Shown piece by piece: positions 8,859 to 17,412 of a stretch of 64,000 bases of DNA (position 1 is the stretch's first letter; each line of letters opens with the position of its first letter). Made by a program: the position numbers and the translations under genes. Origin of the DNA: Acidicapsa dinghuensis (lineage in GTDB: Bacteria > Acidobacteriota > Terriglobia > Terriglobales > Acidobacteriaceae). The notes under the pieces were generated by a model, which did not search any database, was not told the DNA's origin, and saw only the letters and a program-made list of their open reading frames with translations. The stretch is taken from NCBI RefSeq assembly GCF_025685685.1, contig NZ_JAGSYH010000004.1, forward strand, positions 620,001 through 684,000. The letters are read 5' to 3'.

Positions 8859-9799
8859 TTACCGAACGAGCGATGCTCGCCGCCGTCCATGTCAGCATAT
8901 GGACAGCCGTCAAACACGACAAGAAAGTTAGCAACGAGGTTGCAAGGAGCCATGGAGCCAGCACAAGCGCCGGCCGGTACAACAAGCAACTTCTGATGGG
9001 GGCTGAGAAGCTCGAAGAAATCCGGACGTTGGCCGGACAGATTCGACAACACTTCTACAAGGTCTCTCTTCCATGGTCGGACGAAGGATTCCGCCTGCTG
9101 CCGGCACACCTCTACTTCGACCTCACAAAAGCAATGCGAGAGTTCGACGCTAGCTTTCAGGCTGCGGTGGACGCATTCCTTCTGGTCTACCCTTCATACA
9201 TCGAACAGGTCCGTCCCAGCCTGAACGGTCTCTTCCAGGCAGAGGACTATCCTTCCGCCGACAAGCTGAGAAAGAAGTTTGGCGTCAAGCTCGAATTCCT
9301 TCCGATCCCGAGCGGCAACGATTTTCGCGTAGACCTTTCCGCCGAAGAACAAGCCCGCGTCGCGCGCGATATCGATCGCGGTGTTCGGGAAGCTCTGACG
9401 CGCGGAAACGATGATCTGTGGAAGCGGCTCAGAGAAGTTGTGTCGCACATGGTCGATCGACTGAACGATCCTGAGTCCCGCTTCCACTCCTCGCTTGTCA
9501 CGAATGTTATCGATCTGGTGGAGATACTGCCGCGGCTCAATGTGGCCGATGATGCCGATTTGAATCGCTTCGCAACCCAGGTTCGGGACAGTCTCTGCAA
9601 TCATTCGGCGCGAGACCTGAAGAAGAATGAGGACCTGCGCGTCGCCACAGCCTCGGAGGCTGCAGGCATCGTTGCCGCGATAGATACCGTCCTTAGCGAG
9701 CGCAGGACGGCCGAGGTTCCAGCGATGCCAGAGGCGCCGAGTGCGGATCACATTTTCGCGCACATGTCCGCATATATGGAGGCACAGTCCGCCGCATGA
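8855..9799 (+). CDS. DUF3150-like protein of the MoxR-VWA module
   Basis: This 314-residue helical protein sits between the MoxR ATPase and the VWA/metallopeptidase gene, overlapping both by four bases (ATGA). Features include a basic N-terminus, a central segment with YFDLTKAMREFDASFQ, and a long helical C-terminal half with many Glu/Arg. The position and composition fit the DUF3150 family, which accompanies MoxR ATPases in phages and plasmids; that label is from memory of context and should be checked by profile search. Probable adaptor or substrate-binding subunit of the complex. Confidence 0.6.
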   Translation: MITERAMLAAVHVSIWTAVKHDKKVSNEVARSHGASTSAGRYNKQLLMGAEKLEEIRTLAGQIRQHFYKVSLPWSDEGFRLLPAHLYFDLTKAMREFDASFQAAVDAFLLVYPSYIEQVRPSLNGLFQAEDYPSADKLRKKFGVKLEFLPIPSGNDFRVDLSAEEQARVARDIDRGVREALTRGNDDLWKRLREVVSHMVDRLNDPESRFHSSLVTNVIDLVEILPRLNVADDADLNRFATQVRDSLCNHSARDLKKNEDLRVATASEAAGIVAAIDTVLSERRTAEVPAMPEAPSADHIFAHMSAYMEAQSAA

Positions 9800-11004
9800 A
9801 GCATGTAACCGAAGCCGCTCTCCTCATTCAGAAAGCGCGTACCGGTCTGCTGCTCGATCATCCGTTTTTCGGAACGCTTCTGTTTCGGCTACAGGGGCAG
9901 GAGCGACGTTCGATCAAAACGATGGCGACAGACGGTGTGTCGCTCTTCTTCAACCCCGACTTTGTGGCGGGGCTTACGCAGACGGAACTCCGGGGGACTC
10001 TAGCCCACGAAGTCATGCATCCTGCCCTCCAACACCACACACGGCGCGGCAACCGCTCCAAAGAGCGCTGGAACATGGCATGCGATTACGCCATCAACCC
10101 CCTGCTTATGGACGCGGGGCTCACGCTGCCTCAAGGAGTGCTCATCGATCGGCGATTTCAAGGTATGAGCGCCGAACAGATCTACAATCTCATCGAGTCA
10201 GAAGAGAACGTTCAGCAACGACCGGGTACGGAAGACCAGCAGGGCGATCCACGGGATGGCGCAGGAGCCGGCGGCGAGCGGAACATTGGGGACGAATCGC
10301 CCGATACACCTGGCGGTGTCGGGCAAGTGCTCGATGCGCCGCAACCTGAGCCCGGAACCGAGGAGCAGACACCGGAAGAGCAAGCGAGGGACTGGAAGAT
10401 CGCCGTCGAGCAGGCCGAGACTCTTGCGAAGCTGGCCGGAAAGGCGCCCGCCGGACTTCAACGCACGCTTGACGCGGGAACAGACGCCGCAGTCGATTGG
10501 GGGGAGTTGCTCCGCCGTCTCTGGTCGGAGACAACGCCTGCCGATTACAGCTGGATGCGGCCGAGTCGCCGGCACGTCTGGAACGGCCTTTACCTCCCGG
10601 GCGTGATTCGAGAAGGCGTTGGCGAGGTTGCAATCGCCGTGGACTGTTCTGGATCGATCAGTAAGCGACAGCTTGGTCTATTTGAGGCCGCGGCGCGGTC
10701 GATCCTTGAAGGACAACGACCTTCCCGGGTTTACGTCCTCTACTTCGATGCCGTAGTTCACCGCGTCGACACGTACGAAGCGGGAGAACCGATCCGCCTT
10801 ACTCCGGTTGGAGGGGGAGGCACCAGGTTCGAACCGTGCTTCGAGTGGCTCGATGAGCAGGGGATCGTTCCGCAGACGATGGTCTTTCTCACCGACCTCG
10901 AAGGCTCCTTTCCCCGCGAGGAACCTATGTACCCGGTTCTATGGGCCTCCACCTCCAAGCTGGCAGCCCCCTTCGGTCAGGTCATTCCAATGGCAGCGGC
11001 ATAA
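9796..11004 (+). CDS. HExxH putative metallopeptidase with C-terminal VWA-like domain (DUF2201-type)
   Basis: The 402-residue protein has an N-terminal DUF2201_N-like region with a zinc motif: LAHEVMHPALQHH (His71, Glu72, His75). A low-complexity acidic/Pro linker follows (about residues 138-200). The C-terminal VWA-like domain starts with AIAVDCSGSIS (Asp283, Ser285, Ser287), an intact MIDAS D-x-S-x-S. Proteins of this type pair with MoxR ATPases. The gene overlaps the upstream gene by ATGA, giving strict translational coupling. The likely biochemical role is a metal-dependent protease or a remodelling partner driven by the ATPase; the substrate is unknown. Confidence 0.8.
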   Translation: MKHVTEAALLIQKARTGLLLDHPFFGTLLFRLQGQERRSIKTMATDGVSLFFNPDFVAGLTQTELRGTLAHEVMHPALQHHTRRGNRSKERWNMACDYAINPLLMDAGLTLPQGVLIDRRFQGMSAEQIYNLIESEENVQQRPGTEDQQGDPRDGAGAGGERNIGDESPDTPGGVGQVLDAPQPEPGTEEQTPEEQARDWKIAVEQAETLAKLAGKAPAGLQRTLDAGTDAAVDWGELLRRLWSETTPADYSWMRPSRRHVWNGLYLPGVIREGVGEVAIAVDCSGSISKRQLGLFEAAARSILEGQRPSRVYVLYFDAVVHRVDTYEAGEPIRLTPVGGGGTRFEPCFEWLDEQGIVPQTMVFLTDLEGSFPREEPMYPVLWASTSKLAAPFGQVIPMAAA

Positions 11005-11070
11005 GCCCCAACGAACTCACACGGTCATGCGACTCCGTCCGGGCGCATGACCGCACACCGCGAGGTCATC

Positions 11071-11676
11071 ATGTCATCCATTGCGTCATCCATCTCTCTG
11101 TTCGAGATCGACGAGGAACTCGACACGGTCGTGGAGGAGATCCAAGAAGAGATTTCCTCGAAGGGAGAAGCCTCCGCCGCACTCGTAGAGCGCTTCGAGG
11201 AATTCTGCAAGGCTCATGGCGAAAAGGTCGACCGGATCGGACGATTTGTGCGCTCGATGGAAGCGCGGACTCAGCATTGCCGCGCCGAGGCACAGCGACT
11301 CTCCGAGCGTGCACGAAGCGCGGAAAACAAGACCCTCCGCACAAAATCAATGGTCCTTTACTTTCTCAAGGTCCGGAATCTGAGAAGGATCGAAGGCCAG
11401 GAATTCACGCTGAGAATTCAGGCGAATTCACAGGACAGCGTGGTTATCCATGATGAACAGCAAATTCCGATCGAATACAAGAACGTTGGAATTGCCATCA
11501 ATGGCAAGGTCTGGAACGCGATTGTCGAAGCGGTGCCTGGCGAACTCAAGCACGCACTAAGAAGCGCCGTCCAGGAGTCAACACCCGACAACAACGCGAT
11601 CAGGCTTGCCGCCTCAAGGAATGAAGTCGTGCCGGGGGCCGAGGTCAAGCGCGGGGAGCATCTCCGCGTTGCCTAG
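11071..11676 (+). CDS. Siphovirus Gp157-family protein
   Basis: This 201-residue protein matches the Gp157 phage family pattern throughout. It opens with SLFEIDEELDTVVEEI, continues with KVDRIGRFVRSMEAR and a coiled-coil of EAQRLSERARSAEN, then LRRIEGQEFTLRIQANSQDSV, and ends with VPGAEVKRGEHLRVA. In phages Gp157 has been linked to host range or resistance functions, but its mechanism is not settled. Start 11071 (MSSIASS) has GAGGTCATC just before it. It follows the VWA gene by 66 bases on the same strand and supports a phage or mobile-element origin for the 5-12 kb block. Confidence 0.85.
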   Translation: MSSIASSISLFEIDEELDTVVEEIQEEISSKGEASAALVERFEEFCKAHGEKVDRIGRFVRSMEARTQHCRAEAQRLSERARSAENKTLRTKSMVLYFLKVRNLRRIEGQEFTLRIQANSQDSVVIHDEQQIPIEYKNVGIAINGKVWNAIVEAVPGELKHALRSAVQESTPDNNAIRLAASRNEVVPGAEVKRGEHLRVA

Positions 11677-11701
11677 CGTTCAAGTACTTCATAAAGCTGT
11701 T

Positions 11702-11995
11702 CTACTTCGCCGCAGCCGCCTTTTTCTTCTCAGCCCATCTACGCTTCGCTGCATCAGAAATGGCCTTTCTTCCTGCTGCAGAAAGCGTGCGCTTCTTCGG
11801 TGCAGCCTTCTTCACCGCGGTCTTCTTAGCGGCTTTCTTTGCAACGCTCTTCTTAGAGGCAGTTCGGACGCTTGTCGAATTTGCGGATACAGCACCCGAC
11901 AGAAGCGAGTCTCTGAATTTAGTGAGACGTTCCGCCTCTTTCGTTAGCCGTTCGATTTCCTTGGTCAGTTCCTTCGCTGCTGCTTCGATGCTCAT
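11702..11995 (-). CDS. Lysine/alanine-rich histone H1-like DNA-binding protein
   Basis: This 97-residue protein starts at ATG 11995 (MSIEAAAKEL). The N-terminal third is a coiled-coil with heptads (TKEIERLTKEAERLTKF). The rest is Lys/Ala-rich with AKKAAKKTAVKKAAPKK repeats, ending with LSAAGRKAISDAAKRRWAEKK. The last motif is common in small acidobacterial nucleoid-type proteins. It probably binds DNA nonspecifically through its basic tail and dimerises through the coiled-coil. A longer frame beginning at 12085 was rejected because the added residues are not helical or conserved. Confidence 0.65.
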   Translation of the reverse strand: MSIEAAAKELTKEIERLTKEAERLTKFRDSLLSGAVSANSTSVRTASKKSVAKKAAKKTAVKKAAPKKRTLSAAGRKAISDAAKRRWAEKKKAAAAK

Positions 11996-12197
11996 TGCGC
12001 CTCCCCGATAAGCGTAACACCGACAATGTCGACAGACAGGATTGGTCCATGATTCCAGCGCCCACGCTCGATCACTGATTGTCAACCATCATGGATTTCA
12101 AGGTTTTCTCCCACTTCGGCGGCCTGAATAGTAATCTGAAAATGGCACGAAAAAGTGTGCATCTGTCGCGGGAGGGCCGCGTTCCCTGGGTAGTTGA

Positions 12198-13898
12198 ATG
12201 GAGAGGCTGGCCAACTCGAGAGTGCCTATAACGCTGATCATTCTGGCAGCGATTGGCGCGGTCTGCTTTACCATCGGCGCCGGAATTTTCCTGTATCACA
12301 ACGACCGCAGGCTCGTTTCAGCCCGTGAGTGGATCGAGCACACTCAAGAGGTGCTGCTTTCTGTTCAGCGAGCCTCCCAGCAGACGGATCGAATTGAGGC
12401 TGAAACGAAATGGTCTATAGCGACGAAAGACGCTGAGAGTGTACAAGCCGCCCAAAGAGACGCAATCCGTCTGCAGACCAGCACATTGCACCTGAAGCAA
12501 CTCGTCTCGGACAACCGCAACCAAGATGCGAATATTCAAGAGCTTCTCTCCTGTACCAGTGCTTTGACTAGAACCCTTAATGCTCCCGGCGAGTTGGATG
12601 CAGTGAAGGCAGAGACGTTGCGATGCCGGCAGGCCTTAGCCCTGATGACGGAGCAGGAAAATGAGCTGCTCGGCGAACGAACTGCGACGTCATCGGAGCG
12701 ATCTCAAATGTCAGTCGTGACTGAGCTCTCGCTCGCTGCTTTGTCTCTCGCGGCGATAGCAGTCTTATTCTCTCTGCTCGCTCGGGATGCACTGTTTCGC
12801 GCCCGCATTGCGCGTCAGTGGCTCGAGACCAATCGTCAGTTGCAGGAAAGCAACCGTGAGCTAGCTCAGACAATGACTGCACTTGAGCAACACGCGAAGC
12901 AAGCGACATTGCTTGCCGCTTTCCGAGATGAACTGCAGCTCTGCGCTACTCTCTCGGAGGTATACAGTTCCGCGTCTGTACGTTTCCCTCAATTGCTTCC
13001 GGGAACGAATGGGGCGTTCGCGGTAATTAACAATTCGAGGGACACTGTTGAAAAGCTCGCTACGTGGGGCAATCCCGGCAGTGTTGTGTCGGAAATCTTC
13101 ACACCAAACGCGTGCTGCGGTTTACGAGGCGGTCAGGTCCGCTGGCGGGGACCAGGTGAATCGGAGATCGATTGTTCTCATTTTGTAGGACCGCCCCCTG
13201 ACCGGTACGTTTGCATACCTTTGGCAGCCCAGGGAGAAACTCTCGGAGTGCTCTCAATCGAGTGCCCGACAGAAGAAATAGCTTCAGAGATAGGGAACCG
13301 CCCGGAGACGCTTCGACAGCTCGTGCACCTTACGGCGATCGCTCACGCATCGCTTGAACTTCGATCCAAGCTGGAAAATCAATCGATTCGGGACTCACTT
13401 ACCGGCCTTTTCAACCGCCATTTCATGCAGATCGCGCTTGATCGGGAGCTCGCACGCGCGATTCGACGGAAGAACGGTCTCGCTGTTTTCATGATCGATG
13501 TCGACCACTTCAAGGAGTTTAACGACCGCTTCAGTCACGCCGCCGGCGACACCGTGCTTCGCGAAGTGGCTAAGACCTTGCAGGGCGCTGTGAGGGCCGA
13601 GGACGTAGTGTGCCGTTATGGAGGCGAAGAATTCACTGTCATTCTTCCGGAAATCACAGAGAACCACGCGATGGAGAGAGCGGAAAATCTTCGAAGGTCG
13701 GTTGAATCTCTGCATTCAAATCTGGGTAGCGACATTTACTCCGAAGTCACTGTCTCAATCGGCGTGGCGCTCTTCCCAGCACACGGAAATGTTTCTGACT
13801 CGCTGTTGCGGCAGGCAGATGCAGCTCTCTATCGTGCGAAGAACGAGGGGCGCAACCGAACTTGTATCAGCAACGATGGCTTCGTCAAAATGGCTTGA
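12198..13898 (+). CDS. Membrane GAF-GGDEF diguanylate cyclase
   Basis: The 566-residue protein synthesises cyclic di-GMP. It has an N-terminal membrane helix (about residues 10-30), a periplasmic four-helix-type sensor region, a second membrane helix (about 175-195), a coiled-coil, a GAF domain (about 240-385) and a C-terminal GGDEF domain. The active-site motif is GGEEF (475-479), and an allosteric inhibitory site RxxD (RAED, 466-469) sits exactly five residues before it. It is therefore predicted active and product-inhibited. The start codon has only a weak ribosome site, so a slightly different start is possible. Confidence 0.85.
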   Translation: MERLANSRVPITLIILAAIGAVCFTIGAGIFLYHNDRRLVSAREWIEHTQEVLLSVQRASQQTDRIEAETKWSIATKDAESVQAAQRDAIRLQTSTLHLKQLVSDNRNQDANIQELLSCTSALTRTLNAPGELDAVKAETLRCRQALALMTEQENELLGERTATSSERSQMSVVTELSLAALSLAAIAVLFSLLARDALFRARIARQWLETNRQLQESNRELAQTMTALEQHAKQATLLAAFRDELQLCATLSEVYSSASVRFPQLLPGTNGAFAVINNSRDTVEKLATWGNPGSVVSEIFTPNACCGLRGGQVRWRGPGESEIDCSHFVGPPPDRYVCIPLAAQGETLGVLSIECPTEEIASEIGNRPETLRQLVHLTAIAHASLELRSKLENQSIRDSLTGLFNRHFMQIALDRELARAIRRKNGLAVFMIDVDHFKEFNDRFSHAAGDTVLREVAKTLQGAVRAEDVVCRYGGEEFTVILPEITENHAMERAENLRRSVESLHSNLGSDIYSEVTVSIGVALFPAHGNVSDSLLRQADAALYRAKNEGRNRTCISNDGFVKMA

Positions 13899-14020
13899 CG
13901 CAAGCGGCATGGCCAGTCCCACGCGCCGCCCCGAGACCTGTTTTGGCTTGCACACCCTCCTGGTAACACTACGCAATGGAAATCGGGGTTTCAACAAGTG
14001 GCCGGGAATGCCTGGGCAAA

Positions 14021-14623
14021 TCACTCTCTGGAAGTGTGGCTGTCAAGCAGCTCCAGCAGTTCTCCCAGCGGTCTTGTCTTCCAATAGCGGTTGTAGTTGT
14101 CGAGAGTCGAAAAGCTACGACTGCGCATGCGGTCTATATATAGCGTGCCACGGAGGTGATCGATCTCGTGCTGAAGTATCCGCGCGTACCAACCGGTAGC
14201 TTCGATGTGAACTGGCTGTCCCGCATGATCGAATGCCTCCACCGTCCCCTTTCTTGTACGAGGCACCGCAGCGGTGAAGCCGGGTAGACTGAGACAACCT
14301 TCATAGAAGCTAATCTCAGATTGCGACAGCAGTTCGAGTTTAGGATTGATTAGCACATGGAAGGGCACCGGGCTCCTCTCACGTTCCCGAAGCTCCGCCT
14401 CAGAAGCCGTCGCTTGATACTCGATTTTGTCCTCAATTACCACGAGTTGGAGGGGCAACCCGATTTGCGGGGCGGCGAGGCCCACATCAGGCGCGTCATA
14501 GAGAGTCTCTCGCATGTGTTCGATGAGTCCCTGAATCTGCGCACTCTGAATCTCTTCGCTCGTTAATGGGCGGGTGGGTACCCTGAGTACCGCTTCCCCA
14601 ACAGCAACAATCTTCAATTTCAC
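14021..14623 (-). CDS. def: Peptide deformylase
   Basis: The 200-residue enzyme removes the formyl group from N-terminal methionine of nascent proteins. All three family motifs are present: VGLAAPQIG (motif 1), EGCLSLPG (motif 2, metal-binding Cys) and LQHEIDHL (motif 3, two metal-binding His and the catalytic Glu). Length is typical, with a longer C-terminal helix. It is a single gene, convergent with the diguanylate cyclase and without fmt beside it, so it may be an accessory copy rather than the housekeeping one. Confidence 0.92.
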   Translation of the reverse strand: MKLKIVAVGEAVLRVPTRPLTSEEIQSAQIQGLIEHMRETLYDAPDVGLAAPQIGLPLQLVVIEDKIEYQATASEAELRERERSPVPFHVLINPKLELLSQSEISFYEGCLSLPGFTAAVPRTRKGTVEAFDHAGQPVHIEATGWYARILQHEIDHLRGTLYIDRMRSRSFSTLDNYNRYWKTRPLGELLELLDSHTSRE

Positions 14624-14747
14624 AACTTCTCCTCACTGCACACGAATACACTACCAGCGGAACCTCACGACGCCGGTTTCCCAAAGCATGAAGCTGAAAG
14701 GTGTCGGGCTGGCGGGACCTGATACCCTCCTTCTTCGAAGCGTGAAT

Positions 14748-15015
14748 TCATCGACCCCATACCGCTGCGATCAGGGCCGCAATGAATATCAATTGCAAGA
14801 GCAGACGTGGCAGAGCGGGCATCACCGGTTTTCGATTGATTGTCAGGTGCACCCTTGCGGCTTCAAGTTTGCCGGGAAGAGGCAGCGGAGCATAGCGATT
14901 CTCGCGGGGGCCACGCCTTTGGCCAATTGCGGAAACTGGAATCTTACACCGAGTGCAACTTCTACTAATTCGTTCATGGTGACCCAGACCCCAGCGTTTC
15001 CGATTCCCGGCCCAA
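14748..15015 (-). pseudogene. Degenerate DoxX-like membrane protein remnant
   Basis: Read on the minus strand, one frame gives GIGNAGVWVTMNELVEVAL and continues to RCLFPANLK. A second frame then gives ARVHLTINRKPVMPALPR and a membrane helix LLLQLIFIAALIAAVWG. The same order occurs without this break in the DoxX-like gene at 62904-63434 (GVGNAGVWITMTGLAEVALA ... REHLTIGRKPVLPTLPR). The N-terminal third is missing, and a frameshift lies near base 14870. This is the remnant of a paralogue, not an active gene. The upstream edge abuts the GC-rich segment shared with base 59071. Confidence 0.7.
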
Positions 15016-15018
15016 GCA

Positions 15019-15058
15019 CTCGACTCCCGGCGCGCGGCCGGCGAGCGGGGGGCCAAAA
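15019..15058. repeat. Short GC-rich block shared with 59071-59109
   Basis: A 24-base identical string beginning ACTCCCGGCGCGCGGCCG also occurs at base 59071, followed by a further run of near-identity. At the second site it is fused directly to sequence matching 16158 onward, so the second site looks like a deletion derivative of this locus. See the entries at 16158 and 59071. Confidence 0.6.
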
Positions 15059-15226
15059 GCCACGGATGAGGGATGCGGGAAAAACCTGCAGGCTTTGTGG
15101 TTGCTGCTCTGCGGATAGAGGAACTGCTGGCGGTGTCACGAGAAGAAATTCTTTCCCGCGTGCATTTGTGCCTTGCCGGTTTATGATATAAATCGATTTG
15201 TGAGGGTTTACCTATTGGAGGCGAGA

Positions 15227-15937
15227 ATGCAGACAGGGACTCTCAATGATGCTTCGAGCCAAGGCCGAGAACTTCGCTATGTGACGGCGCACTTCCGAGA
15301 TCTGCAGGGGCTTCGGATGGCGCCTTTCTGGGGAGCGCTTCTGGTGTTGGTAAGCCTGGCGGCGACAAGTTCGTTTTCGAGAGTGCATCTGGCTTGGGCG
15401 GCAGCCGTATTGACAGGGGTGCAATTTGGGTGGCTTTATTTGGGCGGACGCTGGTATGAGCAACGTTATGGCGTCGTCAAAGAACCGGAACCGGCGGTTC
15501 CCTCCGGCCTGATCTCGATCATGCATCCGGCAGCTCGACCGCAGGGTGCTTCCAATCCTCCGACTCCGCGTTATGGATACCTCAGCGGTATAAATGCGGT
15601 GTTATTACTGCTGTGGGCATTGATGTTTATACCAGGAATGTTTCTTGGCCATCGTGCCCAGCCCGGATTATTTGCCCTTCTACTCGCGGCATACCAAATC
15701 TTTCCGAGATGTATTCATCCCGTACCCTACAACTGGTCCGTTTTTCTGCGCCGCATCCTCGCAACTACTGCGCTGATCGCCATGGTCGGGATCTATCTCG
15801 AATATCGCTTCACTCGGATAGATTTGTGGACCTGGATGGCTCTGTTGCTAAGCTTCCTTCTGTTGCTCGACCTCTATGATCACTGGCTACTCAATCACCT
15901 TCTCAATGGTGATTCGACGGAGGGCATCCATGAATAA
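15227..15937 (+). CDS. Multi-pass membrane protein coupled to a winged-helix regulator
   Basis: The 236-residue protein starts at ATG 15227 with GGAGGCGAG immediately upstream. It has an N-terminal cytoplasmic segment, then paired hydrophobic helices at about residues 34-75, a Pro-rich loop, and four further helices in the second half ending in LLLSFLLLLDLYDHWLL. No catalytic motif is evident. Its last codons overlap the ATG of the winged-helix regulator by 8 bases, so the two are translated together. This membrane protein plus HTH pairing recurs in Acidobacteria (family knowledge from memory); it may sense a membrane signal and control the regulator. Confidence 0.65.
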   Translation: MQTGTLNDASSQGRELRYVTAHFRDLQGLRMAPFWGALLVLVSLAATSSFSRVHLAWAAAVLTGVQFGWLYLGGRWYEQRYGVVKEPEPAVPSGLISIMHPAARPQGASNPPTPRYGYLSGINAVLLLLWALMFIPGMFLGHRAQPGLFALLLAAYQIFPRCIHPVPYNWSVFLRRILATTALIAMVGIYLEYRFTRIDLWTWMALLLSFLLLLDLYDHWLLNHLLNGDSTEGIHE

Positions 15938-16316
15938 AGACGACGACAACTTCCAGATGCCGGAGATTGATCGCGTTATCCATGAGCCAGCGCGGCTTGC
16001 GATCCTCACTGTACTCTCGTCATGCGAAGAGGCCGATTTTCTCTTCCTGGAGCGCGCCACGAAACTCTCACGAGGGAATCTCTCTGTTCAACTCACTCGT
16101 CTCGAGGACGCCGACGTCATTGAAATTGAAAAGAAGATCGAACACAAACGAACCCTGACGACCGCGAAACTTACGGATCGCGGCCGGCGCACGCTGAACG
16201 CCTACTGGGAAGGCATGAATGCCCTGCGAACTGTTGCAGAGGGCAGATCGAAGGCAACTGTTGACAGCCCTAAGCACGCCCGGCCGCCTAGGCGCAGTGT
16301 GCCTGTGGAAGGCTAA
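15930..16316 (+). CDS. Winged-helix transcriptional regulator (MarR/PadR-like fold)
   Basis: The 128-residue regulator starts at ATG 15930 (MNKDDDNFQMPEIDRVIHEPAR) with GGAGGGC in the preceding gene's end. The winged-helix core contains HEPARLAILTVLSSCEEADFLFLERAT, then the recognition helix LSRGNLSVQLTRLEDADVI and the wing KRTLTTAKLTDRGRRTL. This is the fold used by MarR/ArsR-like one-component regulators. The end of the gene is duplicated at 59109 onward as a nonfunctional fragment. It probably represses its own operon with the membrane protein. Confidence 0.8.
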   Translation: MNKDDDNFQMPEIDRVIHEPARLAILTVLSSCEEADFLFLERATKLSRGNLSVQLTRLEDADVIEIEKKIEHKRTLTTAKLTDRGRRTLNAYWEGMNALRTVAEGRSKATVDSPKHARPPRRSVPVEG

Positions 16317-16549
16317 CCTAGCGAAAATTATGCCGGTCTGCACATAAATAGATGCGCAAAATAGGCGAACATCTTGGAACTTGGGACGGAGAATAAGACG
16401 CAGAATTGCCACCGCCGCGCTTAAAGGTCGCGGGGCTCTGCGACGGCTTTAAGCAATCACGATATGCGACGTTCTAGACTAAACCCAAGACGGATTTCAG
16501 ATCACAAATCCTTCGCTCGATGAGTGACTTGGCGATTTACCGCTCGTCC
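16158..16549. repeat. Dispersed 0.4 kb repeat, copy A (regulator 3' end plus downstream flank)
   Basis: Bases 16158-16549 match 59109-59493 with a modest number of substitutions and small indels. Landmarks shared by both include ACCGCGAAACTTAC, GGAAGGCTAACCTAGCGAA, TCTTGGAACTTGGG, AGAATTGCCA and GCTCGATGAGTGACTTGGCG. Copy A includes the last 50 codons of the regulator and about 230 bases downstream. Similarity stops abruptly after CGCTCGTC, about 120 bases before the tRNA-Asn fragment. Confidence 0.8.
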
Positions 16550-16670
16550 AAATGCGTGATGAATAGTCTCCGACCGGGCCACGCACAAGTCACCATAGGC
16601 GACTTTACGGCAAGATGGATCGCGGAATCTTGGACCGTTTGAGGGGAGTAATCGGATGAATTCGTATTTC

Positions 16671-16700
16671 CCATCTACGATCATTCGGTTAACAGCCGAG
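16671..16700 (-). other. tRNA-Asn-like fragment (anticodon arm and start of T arm)
   Basis: The minus strand reads TCTCGGCTGTTAACCGAATG followed by a weak T-arm-like hairpin. CTGTTAA with flanking CGG/CCG is the anticodon arm of tRNA-Asn (GUU). No acceptor or D arm is nearby, so this is not a gene. A 15-base core TCGGTTAACAGCCGA is identical to the fragment at 48618-48670. Such remnants mark past integration at a tRNA gene. Confidence 0.45.
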
Positions 16701-16703
16701 AAC

Positions 16704-17057
16704 TAAAGGCCGGAGTATCAATGTTTTCAACGGAGTAGACAGGAACGAATGGGCGTTATCGGAGCCTTTTCGGCAACCAATTGGACCAAGTTCTGGACCA
16801 AGTTCCAGCTAGCAAAGTTCCGGTTCTCGCTACCTGATCGTGGAGAAATCGGCAACCACCTCTTGTCTGGGTAAGTCCTCGGCTGCTTAAAAATCGTTTG
16901 ACCTCTTCTCGGTTCACGCCGGAACGATTCGCCCGTTTTGGGAAAGGTTACAGCCCAATCGAATAACGCATTCATCGCCCGAAAGAGAGTCTTGCCGCGA
17001 TTGTGAAGATAAGAGAACCCGTGGTCTTGAGTGTGCGGCGGCTGTCGATTTGGCGAC
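16704..17057. other. Non-coding stretch with a 12-bp tandem repeat
   Basis: No convincing gene was found. The only structure noted is a perfect tandem repeat TGGACCAAGTTC at 16782-16793 and 16794-16805. It resembles the TTGGACCAA arms near the other tRNA-Asn fragment (48534-48552) and could be a leftover integrase arm site or the end of a lost integrase gene. Confidence 0.4.
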
Positions 17058-17312
17058 TTAAGTTTCCTTCTCTCCGTACGACGCTTGGAATTTTCCGTTT
17101 TCATTCTTCCAGTCGGCGGCGGTTGAAATACTCTGAAGCGTGTCCCAGTGCTCGACAATTTTGCCGTCTTCGATACGGAAGAGATCGTAGATGCCCGTGA
17201 ACGCTCCCGTCGAGCGTACCTCCGCGACGATGAGGACGAAACTGCCTTCGTCAAGAATCCTGTGAACTCGCTTATAAACGAACGCTTGTCCCTTCGCGGC
17301 AAGAGCCTTCTG
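17058..17312 (-). pseudogene. SnoaL/NTF2-like protein remnant (C-terminal part)
   Basis: An 84-codon frame without a start codon runs from an in-frame TGA at 17313-17315 to a TAA at 17058. It reads GQAFVYKRVHRILDEGSFVL, then YDLFRIEDGKIVEHWD and ends NGKFQASYGEKET. The string YDLFRIEDGKIVEHWD is the diagnostic C-terminal signature of SnoaL-like, nuclear-transport-factor-2-fold proteins. The N-terminal part is broken by stops and frame changes toward 17400. It is a dead gene. Confidence 0.7.
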
Positions 17313-17412
17313 TCAAGTTCGTGGAAAATCAATGGTCCCATTTTCGACAGGCAAGTCACTTGGAACTCGTCGGAACCGTGGACGCGGTGAGTTGAGTTCC
17401 CTGGCGCCGGTT

